Assembly: GCA_947471505.1 (NCBI GenBank)
Contig: CANIWM010000042.1
Coordinates: 1 to 51,083, forward strand
Direction: 5' to 3'
Length of the DNA: 51,083 bases
Source: Chthoniobacteraceae bacterium
GTDB lineage: Bacteria; Verrucomicrobiota; Verrucomicrobiia; Chthoniobacterales; Chthoniobacteraceae
Shown here: positions 1 to 9,713 of the stretch, one piece after another
Numbering within the stretch: the first letter of the stretch is position 1
How the letters are laid out: every line of letters starts with the position of its first letter
Translations under genes and position numbers: made by a program
The notes under the pieces: model-generated
What the model was told of the DNA's origin: nothing
Seen by the model: the letters and a program-made list of their open reading frames with translations, nothing else
The model's database searches: none

Positions 1-143
1 CTAAAAACGGCAGTTGACCCCGTTTTTGAGGCCGAAAAATAGGGTATTTTACTCTGGAAATTGCCAACTGCGGAGCAGTTGAAAATCACTCACCCGTCCA
101 AGGCTCATTTTTCTCTGAAAATCCGTTCAACTGCCGTTTTTAG
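1..143. mobile_element. Palindromic MITE-like element with 17-bp terminal inverted repeats
   Basis: Bases 1-17 (CTAAAAACGGCAGTTGA) are the exact reverse complement of bases 127-143. Inside, CAACTGC-GGA-GCAGTTG at 65-81 forms a perfect 7-bp hairpin that reuses the GCAGTTG motif of the ends. No coding capacity is visible, so it looks like a non-autonomous element. The window begins exactly at the left repeat, so the outer boundary and any target duplication cannot be seen. The right repeat ends in TAG, an in-frame stop for the protease gene just downstream, and the element appears to sit inside that gene. Confidence 0.6.
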
Positions 144-152
144 GTTAATTGT

Positions 153-3100
153 ATGGCGACCGTTTTGGCGGGCAATTACCCAAACAGCGCACGCAGTCGC
201 ACCGTGGGGCCTAAGTTCGTGGTCCCTGCCTCGAATCAAAATCCACGAATCACATTCTGGCATTCCTTTGTGACATTTATTGCGTCGGACTATGGACAAG
301 TGCAGATCAGCACGAATAACGGCGTGACTTGGGCGAATCTCGGCTCGCGATTTGAGGGGGATAGTGGGGGCTGGTCGCTGGCTGGCACTAGCCTGAACGC
401 TTATGCGGGACAGACGGTGAGGATTGGGTTCAGTTTCTTCTCAGACACTGGTAGTAACGCCGCAGGCTGGTATATCGACGAAGTCCAAATCGCCAAAGAC
501 GAACCACCCGCTCCGTACATCGTCCTCGAGCAACCCGCCGGGCGCAGCCTCACTTTTGGCAGCGATGTGGTGGGCTTTGGGTCGGTGACGTTGGGCTCCA
601 ATGCGGGGAAGACTTTCACGATTAAAAACAATGGCCTCACCGACCTGTATCCGGGGACGGTGACGATTGATGGTAGCGACGCGGCGGACTTTTCCGTCAC
701 CACGAACCCGGCAGCTTCCATCCTACCCGGTGGGAGCACGACGTTCTCCGTGAACTTCACTCCCGGTTCGCTAGGGACTCGGAATGCGGTGCTGCACATT
801 CCGAGTAATGATGCGACGCAGACGCCTTTTAATGTGAGCCTCACGGGCTCGGGGTCTATCGGGTCGTTCTCTTTGCAGGTGTCCAGCATCCTCGCGCATA
901 CGACGGACTCGGCGGTGTCGGTGACGGTGCTGCGGAACTTTAATGCTCCGGCGACGGTGGCGTATCAGACGGTGGATGATTCGGCGATTGCGGGGACGAA
1001 TTTCCTGAGCACGCAGGGGACGCTTTCGTTTGGGCTCAATGAGCTGTCGAAGACGATCAGCGTGCCGATCGTGTATCAGCCGACGGCGGATTCAGCGGTG
1101 CATTTCACCGTGCAGCTCACGAACCCGAGCGCACCTGCGACGATCAACGGGCGGGCGAGCACGGATGTGTTCATTTTGAACGATGTGCTGGCGTCGCTCT
1201 CGCTGTCGAACTTCACGACGGCGCTGCCGGGGGCGGCCCCTGCGGCGAACGGCTCGCTGCAAACGACGCTGACGTATTCTCCATCGGGGACGGGTGGGCA
1301 GTGGCGGCTGTTTGGCGAACTGGCGTGGCGCAATAGCGGAGACATCGCGACGGGGCTCACGAGTGGGAATTACAACGTGGAGTTCAAACCCACGGCAGGC
1401 TACGCGACGCCGGATTTGCAGGTCATCCCGGTGGCCGAGGGGCAGAGCGCGGTGACTGCGGGGAACTACGTGGGCACGGTGTCGCCAGCGGTGGGTTCGC
1501 TCTCGGTGGCGCTGTCGCCGGCGGGGCTGGGCGGCTGGCGTTTGCAGGGTGAGACAGCCTATCGCGGGAGCGGGACCACGGTGGGGAATCTGACGACCGG
1601 AAGCTACATCGTGGAGTTTCAGCCCGTCGCCGGGCGGACGACGCCGGAGAACCGCGACGTGCTGGTGCAAACGGGCGCGGTGACTTCGGTGAGCTGCACG
1701 TATTTCATCGCCTACACCACGGCAGGGCTCGGGCCGGTGCTGGTGGATGCAGCGCAGAGTCGGGCAGCGGCTCCCTTTATTTACACGGGGCAAATCCAGA
1801 CGGATAACGGCTTCGGCTCGGGCTTTGTGCCGCTCGACCGCGTGGTGGTGACGGCGGCGCATGTGCTCTTTGACGACGGCTCGCTGAGCTACGTGGGCGG
1901 CGTGCGCTGGTTCTTCCAGCACGAGCGCGGGGCGTTCGAGACGGCTCCGCAGATTCCGCGCGGCTCGTATATTTTAGAGGGCTACGCCTCACAGCGCGCG
2001 GCAGATGCCAGCCCCGGCGTCTCCACGCCAGCCTCTCAGCAGCTTGATGCGGCGGCGCTTTACTTCCTAGAGCCAGCGGCGCGGGGAGGGCAGAGCGGCT
2101 ATCTCGCGAGCAACTCGACGGTGAATCCGTGGATGGCCAGCGGGCGGGATAAATTCATCGCGGGTTACCCGGTGGAAGGTGTGAGTCTGGTGAATGCTGG
2201 GCGGCTTTTCGCCACGCCATCCGTGCAGGATGCCTTTCCTTCAGTCACCGGAAACCTCTTCCGCACAAACGCCATCGCCTCCTTCCCAGGCAACAGCGGC
2301 GGGCCGCTGTTCGTGCGTTACGACGACGGGATTTTCTACCCCGCCGGAATCTATCTCGGCGGCACAGCGGAGACCGTCGTGAGGGCGATAGACAGCGCAC
2401 TCATCGCGCTGATGAACCGAGCCCAAGTCTCCGGCAACGGCGGCGGCAATAACACCAGCAGCGGCGTGAGCCTCGTCAACAGCGGCCTTTCTGGCAGTCT
2501 CTCCAATGCCTACGGCGGCGTGTACGTGCTCATCCAACCTCCCGAAGCCGTCACGCTGAATGCGCGCTGGACACTCTCCACCGACTCCACGCCACGCCGC
2601 AGCGGACAAGCCGCACTCGGCCTCTCCGCGAGCACCTACCAGATCAGCTTCACAGCCATCCCCGGCTACGCCACGCCCGCGCCCATCTCCGCCACCGTAT
2701 TCGCAGGAACCGAGACGCTGAAAACCGTCACCTACACTCCGCTCCCGCCGACCATCACCAGCGCGGCAGATCGCACCGGGATAAAAGGCACGCCATTCAC
2801 CCATCAAATCGCCACAGACAGCACCGTGACGACTTTCGGACTCACCGGCCCACTCCCCACCGGTCTCACTTTTAGCGCAGCGACGGGGCGAATCACCGGC
2901 GCACCGAGCGTCTCCGGCAGCTTCACCGTCAGCATCAGCGCGGGCAATTCCAACGGCACCGCCATGCAATCCCTCCGCATCAAAATCCCACCACAAATCA
3001 CCAACGCAACCACGCTCTTCGCCCTCACACAGTCGCAGGCGCTCGCCCTCCAACTCACCACACCCGGCGACACCATCGCCAGCTACACCGCCCCCGGCCT

Positions 3101-4637
3101 CCCTGCGGGGATCACGATGAACTCCACCGGCCTCATCTCCGGCACACCCACCGTTTCCGGCAACTTCGTAGTGGACGCCACCGCAACGAACCCCGGCGGC
3201 ACCGCCACGCTCCGAGTCACGATCAACATCGCCCCGCAGAACACCAGCGGCTCCGCAGCCACCGGCATCGTCGGACAAGTTTTTCAAATCTATCAAGTGA
3301 CCGTAAAGCCCGGCGACACCGGCATCAGCTTCGCACTGACCGGCACCTTGCCGAGCGGGCTCTACTTTCTCACCGACACAGGCCAAATCGTCGGCACGCC
3401 TACGATAGCGGGCGTTTTCCCCGTCACCGTCAGCGCCACGAATGCAGGCGGCACGGCGGAGCAAGCGCTCACCATCACCATCAGCCCCATCCTCACTTTC
3501 GCCAAAACCGGCGCTGGCACCGTGAGCCCGGTGCTCCCGTCCGCGAGCCAGCGCACACCCGGCGAAAGCATCACCCTTACAGCCACGCCAGCCGAAGGAG
3601 CCTTCTTCGCTGGCTGGACGGGCGACCTCCCCAGCAGCGCCCGCGTGCTCACGTTCACCATGAACACGAACCACAACGTGCAGGCCAACTTCGGTACCTA
3701 CGCCACTCTCAAAGGGTTCTACGCCGGGCTTATCCCTAACGACGCCGCCTCGGGTTTCCTCACCGTCGATGTCACCGCCAAAGGGAGCTTCAGCGCCGGG
3801 CTGGAAATAGACGGCGTCCGCGCAAAACTCCGCGCAGCCTTCGATGCCGACGGCAATTTCCACGACACGTTCCCCAACACCGCGCACACGCTCGACATGC
3901 ACCTCGGAGCGAGCGGTATCACCGGCACTCTCGGCGCCATCCCGTTCACGCTCACCCGTCCCGCATTCCAAGCCAGGATCAACGAAGCCCCACAAGCAGG
4001 CCGCTACACGCTCGCACTCCCCCTCCCCGCCGACCCGGCACTCCCGCAAGGTTACGGCTTCGCATTCGCCACCGTGAGCAACGTCGGCAGCGTCCGCCTC
4101 GACGGCACGCTCGGCGACGGCACACCATTCAGCGCCAGCGGCATCCTCACCAGCAGCGGCGACTGCGCCATCTTCGCCACTCCTTACGGCGGAAAAGGGC
4201 TCATCGCCGGGACTCTCACATTTACCGACACGCTCGACGGCTCGCTCTTCTGGGCCAAGCCTCTCATCCCAAGAGCCAAGCGGTATCCCGCCGCCTTCAC
4301 CGCCGGCCTCGCCCCCGAAGGCTCCCGCTACACCTTCCTAAAAAACACCCAAGCACTCGCATGGCCCAACGGAGCCACGCTCACCATCGACGCGCTCGAC
4401 TCTCTCCCGGCCACGCTCGGCAGCGTCACGCTCAACACGAAAAACAAACTCACCATCACGGGCGCAGCCGTCACCCTGACCCTCAACACCACCAGCGGAA
4501 CCATCACGGGCACAGTCCGAGACTCGGCCAACAAGCCTCTTCCCATCCACGGCATCCTCCTCCAAGACGAAGCGAGCATCCGCGCGCAGGTCCTGACACC
4601 CACTCACACAGGTCCCGTCGAACTCGACGCGAACTAG
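153..4637 (+). CDS. Giant secreted multidomain trypsin-like serine protease, 5' end probably lost
   Basis: The readable protein is 1494 residues. Residues 1-115 resemble a MAM/immune-inhibitor-like jelly roll, followed by a choice-of-anchor D (ASPM/SPD-2/Hydin-like) domain at about 125-235 and a Calx-beta module at about 238-345. Two related repeats (about 355-520) ending in 'GYATP' or 'GRTTP' motifs come next. A trypsin-like (S1) domain at about 535-760 shows a full triad: His570 in TAAH, Asp632 and Ser715 in GNSGGPL. After it come a further repeat, three He_PIG-type Ig modules (about 870-1115), a bacterial InlB/Flg_new-like repeat ('FFAGWTGDL', about 1185) and a beta-rich C-terminus. No signal peptide is present: the reading frame begins inside the first domain immediately after the palindromic element, and the frame upstream is closed by a TAG inside that element. 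The gene is therefore probably 5'-truncated. The stop codon overlaps the clpB stop in a shared CTAG. Confidence 0.8.
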   Translation: MATVLAGNYPNSARSRTVGPKFVVPASNQNPRITFWHSFVTFIASDYGQVQISTNNGVTWANLGSRFEGDSGGWSLAGTSLNAYAGQTVRIGFSFFSDTGSNAAGWYIDEVQIAKDEPPAPYIVLEQPAGRSLTFGSDVVGFGSVTLGSNAGKTFTIKNNGLTDLYPGTVTIDGSDAADFSVTTNPAASILPGGSTTFSVNFTPGSLGTRNAVLHIPSNDATQTPFNVSLTGSGSIGSFSLQVSSILAHTTDSAVSVTVLRNFNAPATVAYQTVDDSAIAGTNFLSTQGTLSFGLNELSKTISVPIVYQPTADSAVHFTVQLTNPSAPATINGRASTDVFILNDVLASLSLSNFTTALPGAAPAANGSLQTTLTYSPSGTGGQWRLFGELAWRNSGDIATGLTSGNYNVEFKPTAGYATPDLQVIPVAEGQSAVTAGNYVGTVSPAVGSLSVALSPAGLGGWRLQGETAYRGSGTTVGNLTTGSYIVEFQPVAGRTTPENRDVLVQTGAVTSVSCTYFIAYTTAGLGPVLVDAAQSRAAAPFIYTGQIQTDNGFGSGFVPLDRVVVTAAHVLFDDGSLSYVGGVRWFFQHERGAFETAPQIPRGSYILEGYASQRAADASPGVSTPASQQLDAAALYFLEPAARGGQSGYLASNSTVNPWMASGRDKFIAGYPVEGVSLVNAGRLFATPSVQDAFPSVTGNLFRTNAIASFPGNSGGPLFVRYDDGIFYPAGIYLGGTAETVVRAIDSALIALMNRAQVSGNGGGNNTSSGVSLVNSGLSGSLSNAYGGVYVLIQPPEAVTLNARWTLSTDSTPRRSGQAALGLSASTYQISFTAIPGYATPAPISATVFAGTETLKTVTYTPLPPTITSAADRTGIKGTPFTHQIATDSTVTTFGLTGPLPTGLTFSAATGRITGAPSVSGSFTVSISAGNSNGTAMQSLRIKIPPQITNATTLFALTQSQALALQLTTPGDTIASYTAPGLPAGITMNSTGLISGTPTVSGNFVVDATATNPGGTATLRVTINIAPQNTSGSAATGIVGQVFQIYQVTVKPGDTGISFALTGTLPSGLYFLTDTGQIVGTPTIAGVFPVTVSATNAGGTAEQALTITISPILTFAKTGAGTVSPVLPSASQRTPGESITLTATPAEGAFFAGWTGDLPSSARVLTFTMNTNHNVQANFGTYATLKGFYAGLIPNDAASGFLTVDVTAKGSFSAGLEIDGVRAKLRAAFDADGNFHDTFPNTAHTLDMHLGASGITGTLGAIPFTLTRPAFQARINEAPQAGRYTLALPLPADPALPQGYGFAFATVSNVGSVRLDGTLGDGTPFSASGILTSSGDCAIFATPYGGKGLIAGTLTFTDTLDGSLFWAKPLIPRAKRYPAAFTAGLAPEGSRYTFLKNTQALAWPNGATLTIDALDSLPATLGSVTLNTKNKLTITGAAVTLTLNTTSGTITGTVRDSANKPLPIHGILLQDEASIRAQVLTPTHTGPVELDAN

Positions 4638-7600
4638 CGAACGGATTTGGCAAACACGAGCGCGCCGTCGCTTTCATCCACCGTGATGGTCTCGCCTTCG
4701 AGGAATTTGCCATCGAGGATGTCGAGCGCGAGCGGGTCGAGCAGTTCGCGCTGGATGCAGCGTTTGAGCGGGCGCGCACCGTACACAGGGTCGTAGCCTT
4801 CGCGGCCAATGTGGAGCTTCGCGGCATCCGTGAGGACGAGCGTGAGCTTTTGCTCGGCGAGGCGTTTTTGCAGGCGGATGAGCTGGATTCCGACGATCTG
4901 TGCGAGGTCCGTGTCATCGAGCCGGTCGAAGATGATCGTCTCATCCACACGGTTCAGGAACTCCGGGCGGAAGTGGCCGCGCAGCGCGTCCATCACGCGG
5001 GCTTCGCGTTGCTCGCTGTTTGCATCATCGAGGATGAACTGCGAGCCGATGTTCGATGTCATGATGATGACGGTGTTTTTGAAATCCACCGTCCTCCCTT
5101 GCCCGTCCGTGATTCGCCCGTCGTCGAGCACTTGCAGCAGCACGTTGAAAACATCGCCGTGCGCCTTTTCGATCTCGTCGAAAAGCACCACCGAATACTG
5201 TTTGCGACGCACGCTCTCCGTGAGCTGTCCGCCTTCCTCAAAGCCCACGTAGCCGGGAGGCGCGCCGATGAGGCGAGCGACGCTGTGCTTCTCCATATAC
5301 TCGCTCATGTCGATGCGGATGAGCGCGTTTTCGTCGTCGAAAAGAAACTCCGCCAGCGCCTTGGAAAGCTCCGTTTTTCCCACACCCGTCGGGCCGAGGA
5401 AAATGAACGAACCAATCGGCCGGTTCGGGTCTTGCAGGCCCGAGCGCGCTCGGCGCACCGCATTCGACACCGCTTTGATGGCCTTCTTTTGGCCGATGAC
5501 GCGGTCGCCCAGCCGGCTCTCCATATTGACGAGACGTTCCCTCTCGCCTTGCTGCAAATTGGAAACGGGAATGCCCGTCCATGCCGCAACGACTTCCGCG
5601 ATTTCCTCGGCGGTGACTTCGTCGCGCAGCAAACGCCGCGTCGTTGCTGCGACGCCCTCGTCGCAGGTGGTGCCCGCGGCGCCCTCGCCGCGCTTCGAAA
5701 AGGGAACACATCCCCGAAGTCGCGGAGGCAGCGCCACCGGATTACGCCGAATGTATTCCCGATACTTCCCTGCGTGCTCCGGAGTCCGAACAATGTGATC
5801 AAAGCTCTCCTTCTGCCAAAACTCCCCACTCCTCCCGAGCACCTTGTTGATGCGGTGCGACGACACGGATTTCCACGCCTGAAACGCCCCGGAAAGCGGG
5901 TGCCCGTCCTCCGGCGTCACCAGCACATGCACATGATTCGGCATCACTACGAAATCGTGAATTCGATACTTCGTCCCATCGTCGTGTGTGAGCGTCTCCT
6001 CGACGATCTGGCGGATTTCCGGTCGCGCCAAAGCGCACTCACCCTCGCACTCATCGAGCCACTTCTCCCACCGTTCTGGAAATAACCGGTAGTATTCTTG
6101 CGCCGCAACTGGAGCCCACGGTTCGGGATGTGCCGCCACCCACTCTGCCCGCTCCGCAGCCCATTGGCGCACTTTCTCACGCGGAATAGAATCAGCGGTT
6201 CTCCACGTCACAAAATAGGTGGCTCCGTCTTGTCTCCAATGCGGCAGGGTTGTTCCGGCTACTCGGGCGATTGGTTGCTCGGGATCAAATGGGTTGAACA
6301 TCTGCGGCGAGGGCGCCGCAGGCACCACCTGCGACGAGGGCGTCGCAGCAACGGCGCGCTCCAGCCCCGGAATCACTCCATACTGCAACTCGCTCGCCCG
6401 TCCGAGATTCCCCGTGCGCTGTGCCGTCTCCAGCTCGTTTCGCGCGGCTTCGAGCTGCTCCTTCTGTTTGCGAGAAGCATCCAGCACAGCCTTTTCCTTC
6501 AGCCATTGAGCCTTCAGTCCGTTTGCCTTTTCATTCAGGTCGGCCAGCTCGCGCTCGATCTTGTGGAGTCGCTCTTTGCTCGCGGCGTCCTTCTCTTTTT
6601 TCAGCGCCTCTCGCTCCATTTCGAGCTGCATGATGGCCCTCAGCGCGACGTCGATTTCCGTCGGCATCGAGTCGATTTCCATTTTCAAACGGCTCGCCGC
6701 TTCGTCCACGAGGTCCACCGCTTTGTCCGGCAGAAAACGGTCGCTGATATACCGGTTTGAAAGCGTCGCTGCTGCGATGAGCGCGGCGTCTTGAATGCGC
6801 ACGCCGTGGTGGACTTCGTAGCGTTCCTTCAGCCCGCGCAAAATCGCGATGGTGTCCTGCACGCTCGGCTCATCCACCTTCACCGGCTGAAAGCGACGCT
6901 CCAGCGCGGGATCCTTCTCGATGTATTTGCGATACTCATCGAGCGTCGTCGCGCCCACTGTGCGCAGTTCGCCGCGGGCCAGCGCGGGCTTCAGCATGTT
7001 GCCGGCATCCATCGCGCCCTCGGATTTTCCTGCGCCGACAATCGTGTGCAGCTCGTCGATAAAAAGGATGATCTCCCCGTTGCTGTCCGTCACTTCTTTG
7101 AGGAACGCCTTCAGCCGCTCCTCGAACTCTCCGCGAAACTTCGCGCCTGCAATCATCGCTGAAATATCCATCGCCACGATGCGCTTGTTTTTCAGCGACT
7201 CGGGCACGTCGCCCGCGATGATCCGCCGTGCGAGCCCCTCGACGATTGCCGTCTTGCCGACGCCCGGTTCGCCGATGAGACACGGGTTGTTTTTCGTGCG
7301 ACGCGAGAGCACTTGCATCGTCCGGCGAATCTCGTCGTCGCGCCCGATCACCGGGTCGATTTTCCCTTTCCGCGCCAGCTCCGTAAGGTCGCGGCCATAC
7401 TTCTCCAGCGTCTGATATTTGCCCTCGGGATTCTGGTCCGTCACCCGCTGCGAACCGCGCACCTCCTTCAGCGCCGCCATCATTTTGGAATGAGTGACGC
7501 CTGCCGTCTTCAGCAGCCTACCCACGCTCACGCCGCTATCCGCGAGCGCGAGGAGGTAGTGCTCCACGCTCACGAACTCGTCCTTCAGCGCTGCCATCTG

Positions 7601-7888
7601 CTTCTCCGCTGCGCGCAAAATCGCCATCGCCTCCGCCGCCACATTCGTCTGCGACGTCAGCCCATGGACCTGCGCCCGACTCGCGATCGCCGCGTTCAAT
7701 TGCTCCCGCAACGGCGCGACCGCCACGCCCAGCTTTTGCAACAGCGGCACCGCGATTCCATCGGCCTGGTCGAGCACCGCGAGCAGGATGTGCTCATTGT
7801 CAAATTCAGCGTGATTCCGGTCCTGCGCCAGCGTCTGGGCGGCTTGGACGGCTTCGGTCATCTTTTGGGTGAATTTGTTAGCGTTCAT
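4634..7888 (-). CDS. clpB: ClpB disaggregase with an in-frame RAYT transposase insertion
   Basis: Hsp100 AAA+ disaggregase that works with DnaK to extract polypeptides from aggregates in the cytoplasm. Visible: the N-terminal repeat domain, NBD1 Walker A GEPGVGKT at about 206-213 and Walker B 'LFIDELH', the coiled-coil middle domain ending '[12 protein letters not shown]', then NBD2 with Walker A GPTGVGKT at about 830-837, '[10 protein letters not shown]' and a complete C-terminus. Length is 1084 residues against about 860 for the family. The excess is residues 513 to about 750, a complete Rep-associated tyrosine transposase plus linkers, placed where E. coli ClpB has a variable loop before 'RLLRNKVT' (here 'RRLLRDEVT'). 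No frameshift or stop is present. The start at 7888 ([10 protein letters not shown]) matches the family; a further upstream ATG would add 30 unrelated residues. Convergent with the protease gene, stops overlapping. Whether the chimera is made and active is unknown. Confidence 0.95.
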   Translation of the reverse strand: MNANKFTQKMTEAVQAAQTLAQDRNHAEFDNEHILLAVLDQADGIAVPLLQKLGVAVAPLREQLNAAIASRAQVHGLTSQTNVAAEAMAILRAAEKQMAALKDEFVSVEHYLLALADSGVSVGRLLKTAGVTHSKMMAALKEVRGSQRVTDQNPEGKYQTLEKYGRDLTELARKGKIDPVIGRDDEIRRTMQVLSRRTKNNPCLIGEPGVGKTAIVEGLARRIIAGDVPESLKNKRIVAMDISAMIAGAKFRGEFEERLKAFLKEVTDSNGEIILFIDELHTIVGAGKSEGAMDAGNMLKPALARGELRTVGATTLDEYRKYIEKDPALERRFQPVKVDEPSVQDTIAILRGLKERYEVHHGVRIQDAALIAAATLSNRYISDRFLPDKAVDLVDEAASRLKMEIDSMPTEIDVALRAIMQLEMEREALKKEKDAASKERLHKIERELADLNEKANGLKAQWLKEKAVLDASRKQKEQLEAARNELETAQRTGNLGRASELQYGVIPGLERAVAATPSSQVVPAAPSPQMFNPFDPEQPIARVAGTTLPHWRQDGATYFVTWRTADSIPREKVRQWAAERAEWVAAHPEPWAPVAAQEYYRLFPERWEKWLDECEGECALARPEIRQIVEETLTHDDGTKYRIHDFVVMPNHVHVLVTPEDGHPLSGAFQAWKSVSSHRINKVLGRSGEFWQKESFDHIVRTPEHAGKYREYIRRNPVALPPRLRGCVPFSKRGEGAAGTTCDEGVAATTRRLLRDEVTAEEIAEVVAAWTGIPVSNLQQGERERLVNMESRLGDRVIGQKKAIKAVSNAVRRARSGLQDPNRPIGSFIFLGPTGVGKTELSKALAEFLFDDENALIRIDMSEYMEKHSVARLIGAPPGYVGFEEGGQLTESVRRKQYSVVLFDEIEKAHGDVFNVLLQVLDDGRITDGQGRTVDFKNTVIIMTSNIGSQFILDDANSEQREARVMDALRGHFRPEFLNRVDETIIFDRLDDTDLAQIVGIQLIRLQKRLAEQKLTLVLTDAAKLHIGREGYDPVYGARPLKRCIQRELLDPLALDILDGKFLEGETITVDESDGALVFAKSVR
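5643..5693. repeat. Left REP-like hairpin doublet of the RAYT element
   Basis: Two tandem hairpins. The outer one is CTGCGACG-CCCT-CGTCGCAG (5647-5666). The 7-nt spacer GTGGTGC follows, then CGCGGCG-CCCT-CGCCGCG (5675-5692). Both have a CCCT tetraloop. Compared with the right end, the inner stem has a T-A pair changed to C-G, so pairing is kept. Likely recognition and cleavage site of the RAYT. Confidence 0.8.
6302..6352. repeat. Right REP-like hairpin doublet of the RAYT element
   Basis: Inverted copy of the left end: CTGCGGCG-AGGG-CGCCGCAG (6302-6321), spacer GCACCAC, then CTGCGACG-AGGG-CGTCGCAG (6329-6348). Both stems are perfect over 8 bp. It lies just upstream of the transposase ATG at 6301 and is translated as an Ala/Thr/Ser/Pro-rich linker within ClpB. 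Confidence 0.8.
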
Positions 7889-8130
7889 CGGTATGGAGTA
7901 TCGTGCGCCAACCCTTCGCAGGATGCACGCCGTCACTTGTTCAGAGACGCCCCTCGCTTGCCTGTGCCACGGTGGCACGACCCGCCGTCACTCTGCCCGC
8001 AGGACAGTCGCGAGTTGGCGCACCGCACCGAGCACGCTCGCGCCCAGCACCACCCGCATCCCCTGCCCCACTCTCGCTGACGCGGGCAGGATCGAGGGAA
8101 AAACCCGTCCCTCTCTGACGCCAACGCGGA

Positions 8131-8683
8131 GTACCGGGTAGCAAGCCCGATTTACCGGCCTCGGAGCATGCCGTACCGCTCCCAGCGCCCGCAGTACCAC
8201 CTCCAGAGGGCGCTGTACCCGGCGCCCGGCGCAAAGTACCGGCCCCGGCGGAAAAAGTACCGCCTCCACCGTCAAACGTACCGCTCCCGCCAGCCAGGGT
8301 ACCGCCCCCAAAACACGCGGTACCGCCTCCCAAGCGCGAAGTACCTGGTACTTCACGCGCCGGGAGCGGTACTTTGCCCGCCGGACCCGGTACTGCGCGC
8401 AGCGGGAGCGGTACTTTGCGCTCTGGAGGCCGTAATTTCGCCGCCTCCCTCGGTCAACCGCGCACCAGCGCCAGTAAACCGCCCGCCCCCATCCGTCACC
8501 TCCGCGTAAGACCCGGCAAAGCACGCACCCCTCCCAGTCCAACCCACACCTCCGCCGGTAAGACGCCCACCGGGAGCAGTGGAGCCGCCTCCGCGCCCGG
8601 TACCGCAGACATCGGGCGCGGTACACCGCGCGCCAGACCGAGTGGCACCCGCAATGGAAGCAGCAAACCCCGCGCAGAACTCG
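8131..8683. repeat. 21-bp phased tandem array with internal inversion
   Basis: A GTAC (or one-base variant) recurs at exactly 21-bp steps: 8131, 8152, 8173, 8194, 8215, 8236, 8257, 8278, 8299, 8320, 8341. A single 7-bp jump to 8348 follows, and then 8369, 8390, 8411, 8432, 8453, 8474, 8495, with weaker matches continuing through 8537, 8558, 8600, 8621 and 8663. Left-arm units read AAAGTACCG and right-arm units read CGGTACTTT, so the array is roughly inverted around GAAGTACC-T-GGTACTTC (8338-8354). Unit interiors are strongly diverged but phase is kept. All frames give only Pro/Arg or Gly/Thr heptads, so I treat it as non-coding. The flank 7889-8130 up to clpB shows nothing recognisable. Confidence 0.8.
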
Positions 8684-8740
8684 GCCCCGCATTTGACGCA
8701 GATTGCTGGATGTGCAAGCTTCGCGACCATGCCGGAACCG

Positions 8741-9349
8741 ATGCCAAAAATTCCAGAAGACCCCGCGCTGCGACTCGCGCTCGCCTGTGAGTTCCTCGCC
8801 ATCCTTGCAGCGGCGAAGTCAGACGACGATGTTACCGGCTGGCTGAAAACGAACACCCCGAGATTGGGCGATGCACTGGCGATTGCAGAGCTTGCTGCGG
8901 AGCAATGCACACCGGGCTCTCAATGGGAGGTAGTGAATGCGCGCGCGACTCACATTGCACAATTCCTCCGCGCAGAGTTCACAAAGAGCGAAAACTTCAC
9001 CCGCGCGCATGGCGAGCGCGACCTGTTCGGAGCAATTCGGCGGATCATTTACGAAATGACGGAATCGGGCGACATGCCCGAGGACTGGGAGACACGGGAG
9101 GGCTGCAAGTTTTCCGCATCCCGGTGGATGACGGAGTTTTTCGAGGCCATGGGCGACAAAATCAGCGCAAGCAAAGAAGGCGACCTCGGCGGCGAGCGGC
9201 TGGCATTGCTCCGCGCCTACGAGTGCATCGAAACCGCAATGGACCGCGTGCTCACCCTGCCCCCCGAAGAACGTGCCGCCTACCTGCCCATCGTCGAGCC
9301 CCTCTACAGCGGCTACATGGCGAACCGGAAAAAGAACCTCGGGGAATAG
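8741..9349 (+). CDS. Hypothetical protein
   Basis: Not recognised. 202 residues from the chosen ATG (MPKIPEDPALRL). An ATG four codons upstream and others inside the preceding array are alternatives, but the sequence there is Pro-rich repeat translation and so unlikely to be native. The protein looks globular and mainly alpha-helical, acidic, without signal peptide or membrane segment. It ends 'YSGYMANRKKNLGE'. It starts directly after the 21-bp array. Codon use and amino-acid composition are normal for the window, which supports a real gene. Confidence 0.65.
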   Translation: MPKIPEDPALRLALACEFLAILAAAKSDDDVTGWLKTNTPRLGDALAIAELAAEQCTPGSQWEVVNARATHIAQFLRAEFTKSENFTRAHGERDLFGAIRRIIYEMTESGDMPEDWETREGCKFSASRWMTEFFEAMGDKISASKEGDLGGERLALLRAYECIETAMDRVLTLPPEERAAYLPIVEPLYSGYMANRKKNLGE

Positions 9350-9713
9350 ACACCGGCAACTGGGCTGCGGGGCATGTGGATGAGCCCGCCAAGGATGTGG
9401 AGCTTTCCGCGTGGGCGCTATGGCTGTGTCCACTCGGAAAACCCATATATTGCCCTAGGCTATTACATTGCCGGGCTTTCAGCCCTACTGTGTCCCAGCT
9501 CGCGGCCCGAGGAATTGCCACGACGCAGCGCAGCTGGATATGCCTGCTGCGGGCTCACAGCAAATTCACGATTCTCCCCCTTGCGTGGTGCGACTTTCTG
9601 CGGACGTTGACCGCAGACTTTTCAACAAGGTCGCCGTTGCAGAATCCGTAAGAACACCTGCCCGGCAGCGGTGGCCTTTTTCTAAACATCCGGCAGGCGT
9701 TCCGACTATTATT
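9350..9713. other. Intergenic stretch with a solitary palindromic repeat core
   Basis: No convincing gene. Bases about 9453-9486 (around GGCTATTACATTGCCGGGC) match in reverse orientation the outer part of the core of the element at 46848-47136. Here there is no GGGTGTGATTAAAAGTGGAA terminal repeat. The remainder shows nothing recognisable. Confidence 0.5.

Larger units (their letters stand above)
5643..6352 (-). mobile_element. RAYT (REP-associated tyrosine transposase) element inside clpB
   Basis: 710-bp element bounded by 49-bp inverted repeats (5643-5691 and 6304-6352) that match at 48 of 49 positions. Each end is a doublet of hairpins, as in REP doublets. The internal reading frame has its own ATG at 6301 (residue 530 of the fusion, '[11 protein letters not shown]'), followed by the family-typical '[16 protein letters not shown]'. 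The HUH motif is MPNHVHVLV (residues 649-657) and the tyrosine motif is [10 protein letters not shown] (Tyr709/Tyr712). These are the signatures of the Y1_Tnp/RAYT family, which nicks single-stranded DNA at REP hairpins. All catalytic motifs look intact. The element lacks its own stop codon: its frame runs through the left repeat straight into ClpB NBD2. The ends encode Ala/Thr/Ser/Pro and Gly/Ala/Thr-rich linkers (513-529 and about 733-749). Confidence 0.88.

Noticed and set aside
2241-4049. Long antisense frame (about 600 codons) inside the protease gene
   Set aside because: Composition is that of GC-rich shadow frames (Arg/Gly/Cys runs), while the sense strand has clear domains and a catalytic triad.
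4361-6085. Long plus-strand frame over the clpB 3' half
   Set aside because: It is antisense to conserved AAA+ and RAYT motifs and its N-terminal part is low-complexity His/Arg sequence.
5643-6352. Intein or inteins-like splicing element in ClpB
   Set aside because: The junction residues lack the required Cys/Ser/Thr at the N-edge and the His-Asn plus Cys/Ser/Thr at the C-edge, and no Hint-fold motifs are present; the content is a RAYT with inverted-repeat ends.
8131-8683. CRISPR array
   Set aside because: The period is 21 bp with no constant repeat and spacer separation, and no cas genes are nearby.
7941-8692. Minus- and plus-strand reading frames across the 21-bp array
   Set aside because: They only translate the repeat into Gly/Thr, Tyr/Arg or Pro heptads, differ in every frame and show no independent domain.
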